Source: Hoeflea sp.
GTDB taxonomy: Bacteria; Pseudomonadota; Alphaproteobacteria; Rhizobiales; Rhizobiaceae
Direction: 5' to 3'
Length of the DNA: 64,000 nt
Assembly (NCBI RefSeq): GCF_002733955.1
Contig: NZ_NVXQ01000022.1
Coordinates: 1 to 64,000 of the forward strand
Shown: positions 28,701-37,114 of the stretch, piece by piece
Position numbering within the stretch: position 1 is the first letter of the stretch
Layout: each line of letters opens with the position of its first letter
The notes under the pieces: model-generated
What the model was told of the DNA's origin: nothing
The model's input: the letters and a program-made list of their open reading frames with translations, nothing else
Databases searched by the model: none
Program-made: the position numbers and the translations under genes

Positions 28701-29940
28701 ACCGGTCGAAATCCAGCACCGCCGAGATGGCGTCCGCGCTGAAGTCCGGTCCGGAGACCTGTGCCGTGGACACCTCGAGCCGCACCGCTGCTTCGTCCGC
28801 ATTTCCGGTCACCCGGACAGTGGCTGCAGGCACGGCCACCCGCGTGCGCGATGCGTCACTGCCGAACGCAAGAGTTCCCGCATCCGGCTGCGGCGTGACG
28901 GAAGCGGTCAGATCGACATTGCCTTCACGCGCAACCCGGCCGCGGCCTTCGGCTGTCAATTGCGACGACGAAAAGGTGAAGACATCGATGACAGCGCCAA
29001 CCCGGTCCGGTTCAATCAGGCCCTCCAGCACCAGATCGCTCCGCCCCGACAAGAGCTGGCCGACCTCAGGCGGCACGAACCGGTCAAACATGCCGTTCGC
29101 CTGCAGCGACACAGCATCGCCCGCCTCGCCTGCCACCATCTGCAAATTGGCTTCCGCGACAATCTCGCCATTAACCGTGCCTGCTGCGTTCAGGCGCCAG
29201 TCGGCCAGCGATCCCTGTGACGTTGCCGAAAGGCTGATCGCATCCTCCGGCGCGAGGTTGAGCAGGTGCGCCATGACGCCGCCTGCAGGCTCCGACAGTT
29301 TCGCAGAGATATTGAAACGGTCCTCGGCTTCAAGGTAATCGGCATCCACCACCAGCTCGCCGCCAACACCGTCAATCCGCTTGATCACGAGATCTGCCAG
29401 CGCCGTGGACATGGACCCATCCACCTGCGCGCTGCCCCTGGCCTCGAACCGTGCAAGACGCCCGGCGACCGGTTCACCAAGCAGGATATCAGGTGCGGTA
29501 AAGCGCTTGATGTCGAACGCCAGCGGCAGCTGGAACGGCGCGCTTTCAGTTTCGCTCTCGTCCCCTTCTGGAAGTTTCGCCAGTTCCACCGTCTCTATGG
29601 TCAGATCGTCGATCGCCAGCCCTGAACTCAACAGTGCCAGTGGTGTCCAGTCGATCTGGATTCCCTTCAGCAACAGCCACGGTTCGCCCTCGGCATCGCT
29701 GAGCAGGATGTGACCGATCCGCGTGGAGCCCGACAGCAAACCATCGATCCTGTCAATCTCGACACTCTGCGCCGGGCCGGAGCCGAGCCGGTTGAGCGTC
29801 AGCGCGATCAGCCAGCCGCCCGGCGTGGTGGTAAACACCAGCACGACGCCAGCCAGCAGCACCAGCAGCGCAATGGCCAGCCAGCGCGCCGCGCGCCAGA
29901 ACGCGCCCGGACGGGTTTTTGAGCTCTGCGTGTCTGTCAT
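25750..29940 (-). CDS. tamB: translocation and assembly module inner-membrane protein TamB
   Basis: A 1396-residue protein with an N-terminal membrane anchor (about residues 16-35, LAIALLVLLAGVVLVF), a long beta-rich AsmA/TamB-like repeat body that spans the periplasm, and the C-terminal TamB (DUF490) domain, recognisable by LAQLVFGRSMSSLSPLQIAQLA and the final beta segment ending FYEREY. It works with TamA in outer-membrane protein assembly and probably in phospholipid transport between membranes. It starts 1 bp after the tamA stop, as in the usual tamAB operon. Confidence 0.93.
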   Translation of the reverse strand: MTDTQSSKTRPGAFWRAARWLAIALLVLLAGVVLVFTTTPGGWLIALTLNRLGSGPAQSVEIDRIDGLLSGSTRIGHILLSDAEGEPWLLLKGIQIDWTPLALLSSGLAIDDLTIETVELAKLPEGDESETESAPFQLPLAFDIKRFTAPDILLGEPVAGRLARFEARGSAQVDGSMSTALADLVIKRIDGVGGELVVDADYLEAEDRFNISAKLSEPAGGVMAHLLNLAPEDAISLSATSQGSLADWRLNAAGTVNGEIVAEANLQMVAGEAGDAVSLQANGMFDRFVPPEVGQLLSGRSDLVLEGLIEPDRVGAVIDVFTFSSSQLTAEGRGRVAREGNVDLTASVTPQPDAGTLAFGSDASRTRVAVPAATVRVTGNADEAAVRLEVSTAQVSGPDFSADAISAVLDFDRFSLANRSGTGTVDIRADAIGSSNDIVARAVAGGVSVTGGIAVDQAEVITSDGIRIETGVASVLAEALTASTSGALEASLSGQMRNLVLSDQAAGMLGPETRFTAEITRDESGALTVQDFELASEFAEASGGVALGAEGEIAGDFAAELSRLAGADAGVSGGLSLTARVSGTASAPAFEARLTGRDLTLQGRDLSDLVLDAKGVADPAAPQADVTLSGALEGRPVNGSLVVSQSGSVVRIDPLRLQVADNLISGSLVLDEAYRPTGAIDLDLKDIGSLSALALQSINGSAGGSITFDVRGTESVADIQLGVPELSGEGFGLRNARLEGSVEDLMGTPKPTGTLEVAEVSAGGTDISNLAASFSQAGGWTTVEAKAQAADLPVSLKARVRPGETGTELEIETANTSWKGLGINLSEPARVVVQDGTAEIERLVISPGGGRVSITGSAGQELDLDIALTGLPLTSVNAVAPGAGLSGALSGTISVGGTASAPVVRYDLDASDVRAAAASSVADVPLAINATGGFQSDRLTFDARGNGSGLSFTANGGLNTTGSQAISARINGSIPFSLLSGAIAKQGVALTGAAQANITIDGSVGAPQISGTITTSDSRLVDGRTGIAIDNLSAEIGLAPNQASIRSLSGELSSGGQISGSGTVGLDAGANYPADLKLKVSRGRYADGQMVATRFDADLTLTGALTELPKLGGTVMLDETTITVPDTLPSSISRLDVTHKNAPADIQSQAERLTGDEGGSSSTGIALDVRVQASRIFVRGRGMDVELGGSLRLTGSTGAPVAAGGFDLVRGRLSVLGKRLDFTRGRLGFAGSVVPILDLAASSQSGSTTVTVLITGPANAPEFSFTSSPELPEDEVLAQLVFGRSMSSLSPLQIAQLAEAAGQLTGAVKGGGLVEQLRRATGVDDIDVRTDEETGDTSLGVGKYLNDRTYLGIESGSSAGSGKARIDLDIGRGIKLRGEASSGGETKAGIFYEREY

Positions 29941-29941
29941 G

Positions 29942-31879
29942 TCAGAATGCCTGACCTATCCCGGCATAGATTCCATAATCGGGGTCAAGCGGCCCCTTGT
30001 TCAGCGGCACCGCGACGTCGATCCGAAGCGGCCCGAAAGGCGTGCCGTAGCGCAGGCCGACGCCGGCACCGAGCTTGAAATCGCTGCCGGAAAAGCTCTC
30101 GCTGGCGCTTACCAGCCCTGCATCGACGAAGGGCACGATGCCGACAGTCTCGGTCACCTGGATGCGCACTTCACCGGAGGCTTCCAGCACCGAGCGGCCG
30201 CCCGTGGGCTGCCCCGCCGCATTGACCGGACCGATATCCTGGTAACCGTAGCCGCGCACGGAACCGCCACCGCCCGCATAGAACCGGCGGTTGGCCGGGA
30301 TCGAAGCCAGATCGGCGCCATAGATCGAGCCGGCCGCAACCCGGCCTGCGACTACAAAGCGTTTGTCGGCGTCGAGCGCCCGGTAGGCGGACGCCTCTGC
30401 GCGCAACTTGACGAAGGTGGCTCCGGCATTGAGTTCGTAGGTCGGTTCCACCAGCAATGCCAATCGGGTGCCGCTGGTCGGATTGAGCTTGTTGTCACGG
30501 GTGTCGCGCACATATTCGAGCGGCAGCGCCACGGTGATGGTTTCAAGATCGACGTTGAAGCTGTCGGTCAACCGGGCGTACTCCACATTGACGCCGGCTG
30601 AAACGGTCTGCTCAGGTGTCAGCTCGTAGGACACCCCGGCTGCAGCCTCGACCGAGAAACGGCGATAGGCATCGGGATTTTCCTGCTCGACCTCGAGCTT
30701 CGAAGTGAATTTCGAGGCGGGACCGAGGACGCCGGGTTTTTCGAACAGCATGGCGCCACGCCAGGTCATGTCCTTGGCTTCCGAGGTCATTCCCAGGCTG
30801 CTGACTGAGCCCTCGATACGAAGCTTTTCGGCACGGCCAAACAGGTTCCGGTGTCCCCAATAGGCTTCCAGTCCGCCACCGTCGGTCGAGGAATAGGTGG
30901 CGCCGGCACCGAGATAGCGATGCTTGCGCTCGGCCACCTTGACCTGGACTGGCACCGACCCGTCCGCGGCCAGGCTCTCGCTGCCCCGCACCGTCACGCT
31001 GGAGAAGACTTCCAGCGAGCGCAGGCGTTTTTCCGCTGCGGCAAGCTCTTCGGGGTCGTATTGTTCGCCTTGCTTGACCCCGGCCATCCGCGCAATGAAA
31101 GCCGAATTGACGCTTTCCGCGCCGTCCACTGCTGTCTGGCCAAAGGGCGCGGTGGGCCCGGCTTCGAGCGTCAGCGAAACGTCCAGCACGCCGCGGGCAT
31201 GATCTGCCCCCACATCACGTCCCGACACTTGGGCAAACGGGTGACCATCTTTTTCAAGCTCCAGAACAAGAGCCTGCTCGGCATCGAGAATGACGGTCGA
31301 TCTAGCCAGCTGGCCGCTGATCAGCCCCTGTTCGTCTGCCGCATAGGCCCGGCCATCGACATCGCGGATGTTGACGTCGCCAAACCGGAACTGCTTTCCG
31401 GGCTCCACCAAAATGCGGACCGGGACCGGGCCGGCGCTTCGTAGGTCAGCATCCGGCGGCAGCTCCGCCAGACGTCTGCCGTCGAGCAGAATGCGGACTT
31501 CACCTGCATAGCGGGCGTTTTCGTAAAGCGCTGCGATCAGCTGCTCGAAATCACCGTTTGCCCGCTGGATAAGGCCGATCGAGCCGGCGACCGGCCGGTC
31601 GGCGCCCTGAACCAGCTGCGAGGCAGACTCCAGCTCCGCGCGCAGTTCACCTTCGGGATCTGCACCGGCAACCTCCAGCGTGACTGAATAGGACAAGGGA
31701 TCTGCGACAACGACCGTTTCGGCCTCTTCGCCTTCAAACAGCTTGAACCCGAAGATCTCGATGGCACCTGCCGGCGCCGTGACCGCGACAGAGGCCACAC
31801 CCAGATACAGCGCAGCCGAAAGGCTTCGCAGCCAAGTAGGGCCGCGCGCTTCGGAGTTTATGTCCCGCACGTGTGTCAT
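29942..31879 (-). CDS. tamA: outer-membrane assembly protein TamA (Omp85 family)
   Basis: A 645-residue BamA/TamA-family protein: signal peptide (hydrophobic run about residues 19-38, ending APAGA), POTRA domains (about 60-310; for example VRILVEPGKQFRFGDV and KQGEQYDPEELAAAEKRL), then a 16-strand barrel. The Omp85 lid-loop motif is FYAGGGGSVRGYGYQDIGP. The last residue is Phe, as expected of barrels inserted by Bam. The N terminus before the signal is rather long, so a later start is possible, but no internal Met precedes the hydrophobic run. Divergent from the flavoprotein gene across 212 bp. Confidence 0.93.
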   Translation of the reverse strand: MTHVRDINSEARGPTWLRSLSAALYLGVASVAVTAPAGAIEIFGFKLFEGEEAETVVVADPLSYSVTLEVAGADPEGELRAELESASQLVQGADRPVAGSIGLIQRANGDFEQLIAALYENARYAGEVRILLDGRRLAELPPDADLRSAGPVPVRILVEPGKQFRFGDVNIRDVDGRAYAADEQGLISGQLARSTVILDAEQALVLELEKDGHPFAQVSGRDVGADHARGVLDVSLTLEAGPTAPFGQTAVDGAESVNSAFIARMAGVKQGEQYDPEELAAAEKRLRSLEVFSSVTVRGSESLAADGSVPVQVKVAERKHRYLGAGATYSSTDGGGLEAYWGHRNLFGRAEKLRIEGSVSSLGMTSEAKDMTWRGAMLFEKPGVLGPASKFTSKLEVEQENPDAYRRFSVEAAAGVSYELTPEQTVSAGVNVEYARLTDSFNVDLETITVALPLEYVRDTRDNKLNPTSGTRLALLVEPTYELNAGATFVKLRAEASAYRALDADKRFVVAGRVAAGSIYGADLASIPANRRFYAGGGGSVRGYGYQDIGPVNAAGQPTGGRSVLEASGEVRIQVTETVGIVPFVDAGLVSASESFSGSDFKLGAGVGLRYGTPFGPLRIDVAVPLNKGPLDPDYGIYAGIGQAF

Positions 31880-32091
31880 CTCATCCAGTCTACAGGCGAT
31901 TGGTGAATGCGCCCTGAACGTTACTACCCCATAAACCGGTTCGAGAATAAGGGGGTCCTGAAAAAACTATGGTCGCATTGTGCAATGGCAACCCGGCCTG
32001 CCCCGCTTTCTCGCTTGATGTCGCATTTACAGCTTGTGTGACAAGTGCCGATTTCGCAATCTGCCGCCATGATCGAGCTGGGGGATTGCTG

Positions 32092-34647
32092 ATGAAGTCG
32101 CATGTCAGAGCCGTGGTAATCGGCGGCGGTGTTGTTGGCTGCTCCGTGCTTTACCACCTGGCAAAGGCCGGGTGGAGCGATGTCATGCTGATCGAACGCT
32201 CCGAGCTCACGTCCGGCTCCTCCTGGCACGCTGCGGGCGGTTTCCACACGCTTAACGGCGACCCTAACGTCGCCAAGCTGCAGGCCTACACCGTCAGCCT
32301 CTATGACGAACTGGAAAGGCTCTCCGGCCAGTCCTGCGGCCTGCACCTGACCGGCGGCGTGATGATGGCCGACACGCCGGAACGCATGGATTTCCTCCGC
32401 CTGGTCCACGCCAAGGGCCGCTATCTCGGGATGGAAACGGAGCTGATCACCCCGTCCGAAGCCAAGGCCATGTTCCCGCTAATCGATGAAACCAATTTCG
32501 TCGGTGCGCTCTGGGATCCGGTCGAAGGGCATCTCGATCCGTCGGGTACCACCCACGCCTATGCCAAGGCGGCGAAGAAACTCGGGGCCGAGATCGTTCT
32601 GCGCAACCGCGTCATCGAACTGACCCAGGAGGCCGACGGCACCTGGAACGTCGTCACCGAGCAAGGCACGGTCAAGGCCGACCATGTGGTCAATGCTGGC
32701 GGGCTGTGGGCGCGCGAGGTCGGCCGCATGGTCGGCCTCGAACTGCCGCTTCTGGCCATGGAGCACATGTATCTGCTGACCGAGGAAATGCCCGAGGTGC
32801 TCGAGTTCAACGCCAGGACCGGCCGCGAACTCATTGGTGTCATTGACTTCAAGGGCGAGATCTACACCCGCCAGGAGCGCTCGGGCATCCTGCTCGGCAC
32901 CTACGAGAAGGCCTGCAAGCCCTGGTCACCGGTCGATACGCCGTGGGATTTCGGCCACGAGCTGCTGGCGCCCGATCTCGACCGCATCGCGCCCTCGCTG
33001 GAGGTCGGCTTCCGGCATTTCCCGGCGATGGAAAATGCCGGCATCAAGCAGGTCATCAACGGCCCCTTTACCTTTGCGCCTGACGGCAACCCGCTTGTGG
33101 GCCCGGTACCCGGGCTGACCAATTACTGGACCGCCTGCGCCGTCATGGCCGGTTTCTCCCAGGGCGGCGGTGTCGGCCTGGCGCTGTCGAACTGGATGGT
33201 CCACGGCGACCCCGGCGCCGACATCTGGGGCATGGACGTCGCCCGTTTCGGCGAATGGGCGACGCTGCGCTATACCAATGCCAAGGTGCGCGAAAACTAT
33301 TCCCGCCGCTTCTCGATCCGTTTCCCCAATGAGGAACTTCCCACCGCCCGGCCGCAGCAGACCACACCGCTTTACGATACGATGCTGCGCGACAACCACG
33401 CGGTGATGGGCGACAGCTGGGGGCTGGAAACGCCGCTCTGGTTCGCGTCCGCAGCCGACGAAGCTCACGACGTCCTGTCGTTCCATCGCTCCAACGATTT
33501 CAGGCATGTCGGGGATGAAGTCCGTGCAGTGCGCGAGCGTGTCGGTGTCACCGAGATCGCCAACTTCGCCAAGTACCGGGTCAGCGGTTCCGGTGCCGAA
33601 GCCTGGCTGTCGCATCTTATGACCAACACCATGCCGAAGACCGGACGCATCGTGCTCTCCCCGATGCTCAACGAATTCGGCAAGCTGATCGGCGATTTCA
33701 CCATCGCCAAGGTGGCGGACGAGGACTTCATGGTCTGGGGCTCGTCCGCGGCGCAGCGCTACCACATGCGCTGGTTCGAAAAACACCTGCCAAAGGATAG
33801 CCCGATCCGCCTCCACCGCTATGACCTCACCCTGGTCGGCCTGTCGATCGCCGGCCCCCGCGCCCGCGACGTGCTGCAAAAGCTCACCGATGACGACGTC
33901 TCCAATGCCGCCTTCCGCTTCATGGATTTCCGACAGATGGATGTCGGCGGCGCGCCCTGCATGGTGGGCCGCGTCACCTACACCGGCGATCTCGGCTACG
34001 AGATCTGGATGGAACCGGCCTACCAGCTGGCGGTCTACCGCGCCATCAAGGCAGCCGGCGAGGAGTTCGGCATCGCCGATTTCGGCATGCGCGCGCTGCT
34101 GTCGATGCGGCTCGAGAAGAACTTCCCGACCTGGTTCCGCGAGCTGCGCCCGATCTATGGCCCCTATGAAGCCGGCATGGAGCGGTTCATCAAACTCACC
34201 AAGAACGACTTCATCGGCCGCGAGGCGGCGGCAAAGGAACTGGCCGATGGCCCGAAACTGATGCGCACCTCGTTCCTCGTCGATGCGCTTGACGCCGACG
34301 TCATGGGCGATGAACCGGTCTGGGCAAAGGTCGGCGACACCGACTACGGCACGATCGAGCCACCGCACGGCTATGGCGCGCCGCGTTTCGATGCCGACGG
34401 CAAGGAAATCCCAAAGCCCGAAGGCGGCAGCCTGCGCGATGGCGACTGGCAAGTAATCGGCTGGATCACATCCGGCGGCTACGCCCACTCCATTGGCTCG
34501 TCGATGGCCCAGGGCTATATCCCCGCGGCCCTTGCGACCAACGGCAATACAGACATGTTCGAAATCGAAATCCTCGGCATCCGCCGCCCGGCCCGCATCG
34601 CGCTGGAAGCGCCGTTCGATCCGAAGGGCGAGAAGATGCGGAGCTAG
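32092..34647 (+). CDS. dimethylglycine/sarcosine dehydrogenase-like FAD and GcvT protein
   Basis: An 851-residue two-domain enzyme. Residues 1 to about 430 are a DAO-type FAD oxidoreductase with the dinucleotide motif VVIGGGVVGCSVLYHLAKAG and SSWHAAGGFH (flavin attachment region). The rest is an aminomethyltransferase (GcvT)-like domain with YTGDLGYEIW and folate-binding C-terminal part (WITSGGYAHSIG). Such proteins oxidise dimethylglycine, sarcosine or similar N-methyl compounds and pass the one-carbon unit to tetrahydrofolate, typically in betaine or choline breakdown. Start ATG 32092 has GGGGGA upstream. No other betaine genes are adjacent, so the exact substrate is open. Confidence 0.88.
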   Translation: MKSHVRAVVIGGGVVGCSVLYHLAKAGWSDVMLIERSELTSGSSWHAAGGFHTLNGDPNVAKLQAYTVSLYDELERLSGQSCGLHLTGGVMMADTPERMDFLRLVHAKGRYLGMETELITPSEAKAMFPLIDETNFVGALWDPVEGHLDPSGTTHAYAKAAKKLGAEIVLRNRVIELTQEADGTWNVVTEQGTVKADHVVNAGGLWAREVGRMVGLELPLLAMEHMYLLTEEMPEVLEFNARTGRELIGVIDFKGEIYTRQERSGILLGTYEKACKPWSPVDTPWDFGHELLAPDLDRIAPSLEVGFRHFPAMENAGIKQVINGPFTFAPDGNPLVGPVPGLTNYWTACAVMAGFSQGGGVGLALSNWMVHGDPGADIWGMDVARFGEWATLRYTNAKVRENYSRRFSIRFPNEELPTARPQQTTPLYDTMLRDNHAVMGDSWGLETPLWFASAADEAHDVLSFHRSNDFRHVGDEVRAVRERVGVTEIANFAKYRVSGSGAEAWLSHLMTNTMPKTGRIVLSPMLNEFGKLIGDFTIAKVADEDFMVWGSSAAQRYHMRWFEKHLPKDSPIRLHRYDLTLVGLSIAGPRARDVLQKLTDDDVSNAAFRFMDFRQMDVGGAPCMVGRVTYTGDLGYEIWMEPAYQLAVYRAIKAAGEEFGIADFGMRALLSMRLEKNFPTWFRELRPIYGPYEAGMERFIKLTKNDFIGREAAAKELADGPKLMRTSFLVDALDADVMGDEPVWAKVGDTDYGTIEPPHGYGAPRFDADGKEIPKPEGGSLRDGDWQVIGWITSGGYAHSIGSSMAQGYIPAALATNGNTDMFEIEILGIRRPARIALEAPFDPKGEKMRS

Positions 34648-34708
34648 CGGGCGGTCGATCGCTGCTCGATGCGACACCCGGGATAGGAAACGCACCCCAC
34701 TCCCGTCA

Positions 34709-34835
34709 CCCCGGACTTGATCCGGGGTCCAGCCACCGCGCGTCGGCGCGGTGAGAGACTCCTTCAGCGTCAAAACAGACCAGAGTCAAACGGCTCGCGG
34801 ACGCTCACCTGCTGAATGCCGGATCAAGTCCGGCA
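34709..34835. repeat. pair of inverted REP-like palindromes
   Basis: CCCCGGA-CTTGA-TCCGGGG (34709-34727) and TGCCGGA-TCAAG-TCCGGCA (34817-34835) are both preceded or followed by GTCA/TGAC and are mirror images in orientation. They follow the same plan (palindrome with a CTTGA loop) as the palindromes in the GIY-YIG array. They occupy the gap between the flavoprotein gene and the suf terminator; the rest of the 34648-34900 stretch shows no gene. Confidence 0.75.
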
Positions 34836-34900
34836 TGACGGAAAGGGTGGCGCCAAGACAAAACCACAACCACTTCCGCCGATGGCCACCTCGAGCACGA

Positions 34901-34934
34901 AAACGCCCGCAAAGTCAGCGACTTGCGGGCGTTT
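34901..34934 (-). terminator. terminator of the suf cluster
   Basis: Long stem AAACGCCCGCAA / TTGCGGGCGTTT (34901-34912 with 34923-34934) around a 10-nt loop, 40 bp after the sufA stop. On the minus strand the stem ends in GTTTTCG, so it fits the end of the suf operon; it could also work on the plus strand. Confidence 0.7.
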
Positions 34935-34974
34935 CAGGAATCACATTAGCAACAGCTTGAATCTGACGCTCAAC

Positions 34975-35364
34975 TCAGTCGGTGCGGACCACGGCGTTCC
35001 CTTCGGCAGCCAACTTGGCCAGATCGGCGGGCTTGAGCTCGACAGATTCACCGCAGCCGCAGGCCGAAGTCTGGTTCGGGTTGTTGAACACGAAACCCGA
35101 ACGCAGCTTGGTGACTTCGTAATCCATCTCCGTGCCGAGCAGGTAGAGCACGGCCTCGGGGGCCACGAAAACGGTGGCACCGTCGCGCTCGATCCGGTCG
35201 TCCTTCTCGTTCACCTCGGTCGCCAGATCGATGGCATATTCCATCCCGGCGCAGCCACCCTTCTTGATGCTCACGCGGATGCCTTCGGCATTGTCGGATG
35301 TCTTCAGGATCGTCTTGACCCGCTCGGCAGCAGCCGGGGTCAAGGTCATTACGGCAAAGCCCAT
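34975..35364 (-). CDS. sufA: A-type Fe-S carrier SufA
   Basis: A 129-residue HesB/IscA-family protein. The three ligand cysteines are in GGCAGMEY (about residue 38) and the C-terminal CGCGES motif. It receives clusters from SufBCD and passes them to apoproteins. Start 35364 is chosen because GGAGA lies 5 bp upstream. Last gene of the suf cluster, 108 bp after the DUF59 gene, followed by a terminator. Confidence 0.94.
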   Translation of the reverse strand: MGFAVMTLTPAAAERVKTILKTSDNAEGIRVSIKKGGCAGMEYAIDLATEVNEKDDRIERDGATVFVAPEAVLYLLGTEMDYEVTKLRSGFVFNNPNQTSACGCGESVELKPADLAKLAAEGNAVVRTD

Positions 35365-35472
35365 TACAGTCTCCTTCGGCAACACGGGTTCAAGGCCCGC
35401 TGCTTCGTCTGCTGAATGTAGTGTGGGTTTATCAGGTTAACAAGTCGCGTGATTTTCCACCCGGGTGGCAAA

Positions 35473-35862
35473 TCAGTACCAGCCGACCGCCACTTGCGCT
35501 TCTTCGCTCATCCGGTCCGGCGTCCAGGGCGGGTCGAATGTCATCGAGACGTCGACGCCGGAAATGCCTTCGACCGTGTTGACCGCGTTTTCCACCCAGC
35601 CCGGCATTTCGCCGGCCACCGGGCAGCCGGGCGCTGTCAGCGTCATCTCGATCTTGACCATGCGGTCATCCTCGATGTCGATCTTGTAGATCAGCCCGAG
35701 CTCGTAGATGTCGGCCGGAATTTCCGGGTCATACACGGTTTTCAGCGCCGAGATGATGTCATCGCTCAGCCGCGCCAGTTCCTCGCGCGGGATCGCCGAT
35801 TCGGCCACGGATGTTTCCGTACCGGTTTCGGTCACAGTCTTGGTTTCGGATGCGTCGCTCAT
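35473..35862 (-). CDS. sufT: SUF-associated DUF59/MIP18 protein (SufT-like)
   Basis: A 129-residue protein: a threonine/glutamate-rich N terminus of about 28 residues, then a DUF59 domain with YDPEIPADIYELGLIY and LTAPGCPVAGEMP, whose single conserved cysteine is present. SufT-type proteins help mature Fe-S proteins, mainly when iron or demand is limiting. GGAG upstream supports ATG 35862. It follows sufS by 13 bp. Confidence 0.9.
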   Translation of the reverse strand: MSDASETKTVTETGTETSVAESAIPREELARLSDDIISALKTVYDPEIPADIYELGLIYKIDIEDDRMVKIEMTLTAPGCPVAGEMPGWVENAVNTVEGISGVDVSMTFDPPWTPDRMSEEAQVAVGWY

Positions 35863-35875
35863 CGGCTTTGCTCCT

Positions 35876-37114
35876 TCAGGAAAAAAAGGCCCGCGCCTTG
35901 TCGAGCGCTTCGACAAGCACATCGATCTCCGCACGGGTATTGTAAAGCCCCATCGAGGCACGGCAAGTCGAGGTTGCGCCAAACCGCTTGAGCAGCGGCT
36001 GGGCACAATGGGTGCCCGCCCTCACCGCCACGCCGGAGCGGTCGATCAGCATCGAGATATCATGCGCATGAACACCTTCGATCTCGAAGGCAAAGATCGC
36101 GCCCTTGCCCGGAGCCGTACCGATCAGGCGAAGCGCATTGACCGCCGAGAGCTTCTCCTGCGCATAGGCAGCAAGATCAGCCTCGTGTGCGGCAATGCGC
36201 TCACGGCCGAGCTTCTCGATGTATTCCAGCGCCGCTCCCAGACCGATGGCTTGGACGATCGGCGGCGTCCCCGCCTCGAACCGGTGCGGCGGATCATTGT
36301 AGGTGACGCTGTCTTCGCTGACATCGACGATCATCTCGCCACCGCCCATGAAGGGCTGCATCGCCTTGAGCGCATCCATCTTGCCGTAAAGCACGCCGAT
36401 GCCCGACGGGCCGTAGAGCTTGTGACCGGTCATCACGTACCAGTCGCAATCGATATCCTGCACATCCACCGGCATGTGCACGGCCGACTGGCTGCCGTCG
36501 ATCAGCACCTTGACGCCGCGCTCATGCGCAATGCGGCAGACTTCCTTCACATCGACAACGGTGCCGAGCACGTTCGACATGTGGGTGACGGCCACAAGCT
36601 TGGTGCGAGCGGTCAGCGCCTTGCGGAAATCATCAAGATCGAAATTGCCCTCATCATCCACGCCGACCCAGACGATCTTCGCGCCTTGGCGTTCGCGCAG
36701 AAAATGCCACGGCACGATGTTGGAGTGATGCTCCATGATGGTGATGACGATCTCGTCGCCATCTTCGATATGCGGCATGCCGTAGCCATAGGCGACCGTG
36801 TTGATCGCCTCGGTGGTCGATTTGGTGAACACCACATTGTCGACCGATGGCGCATTGAGGAACCGCTTCACGATCTCGCGGGCGTTCTCATAGGCATCCG
36901 TCGCTGCATTGGAAAGGAAATGCAGGCCCCGGTGCACATTGGCATATTCGTTCGAATAGGCATGCGTGACCGCGTCGATCACCGCCTGAGGCTTCTGTGC
37001 CGAGGCGCCGTTGTCGAGATAGACCAGCGGCTTGTCGTGAACCATGCGCGACAGGATCGGAAAATCCCTGCGCACCGCCTCAACATCATATGCCTGATTC
37101 AGAGTATCAGCCAT
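35876..37114 (-). CDS. sufS: cysteine desulfurase SufS
   Basis: A 412-residue group II cysteine desulfurase, PLP-dependent, supplying sulfur for Fe-S assembly. Seen: YLDNGASAQKPQAVIDA near the N terminus, FTKSTTEAINTVA, the PLP lysine region MTGHKLYGPSGIGVLYGK (about residues 222-239) and the active-site loop RAGTHCAQPLL (about 364-374). Start 37114 overlaps the end of sufD by 8 bp. This is the second of two cysteine desulfurases in the cluster. Confidence 0.95.
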   Translation of the reverse strand: MADTLNQAYDVEAVRRDFPILSRMVHDKPLVYLDNGASAQKPQAVIDAVTHAYSNEYANVHRGLHFLSNAATDAYENAREIVKRFLNAPSVDNVVFTKSTTEAINTVAYGYGMPHIEDGDEIVITIMEHHSNIVPWHFLRERQGAKIVWVGVDDEGNFDLDDFRKALTARTKLVAVTHMSNVLGTVVDVKEVCRIAHERGVKVLIDGSQSAVHMPVDVQDIDCDWYVMTGHKLYGPSGIGVLYGKMDALKAMQPFMGGGEMIVDVSEDSVTYNDPPHRFEAGTPPIVQAIGLGAALEYIEKLGRERIAAHEADLAAYAQEKLSAVNALRLIGTAPGKGAIFAFEIEGVHAHDISMLIDRSGVAVRAGTHCAQPLLKRFGATSTCRASMGLYNTRAEIDVLVEALDKARAFFS

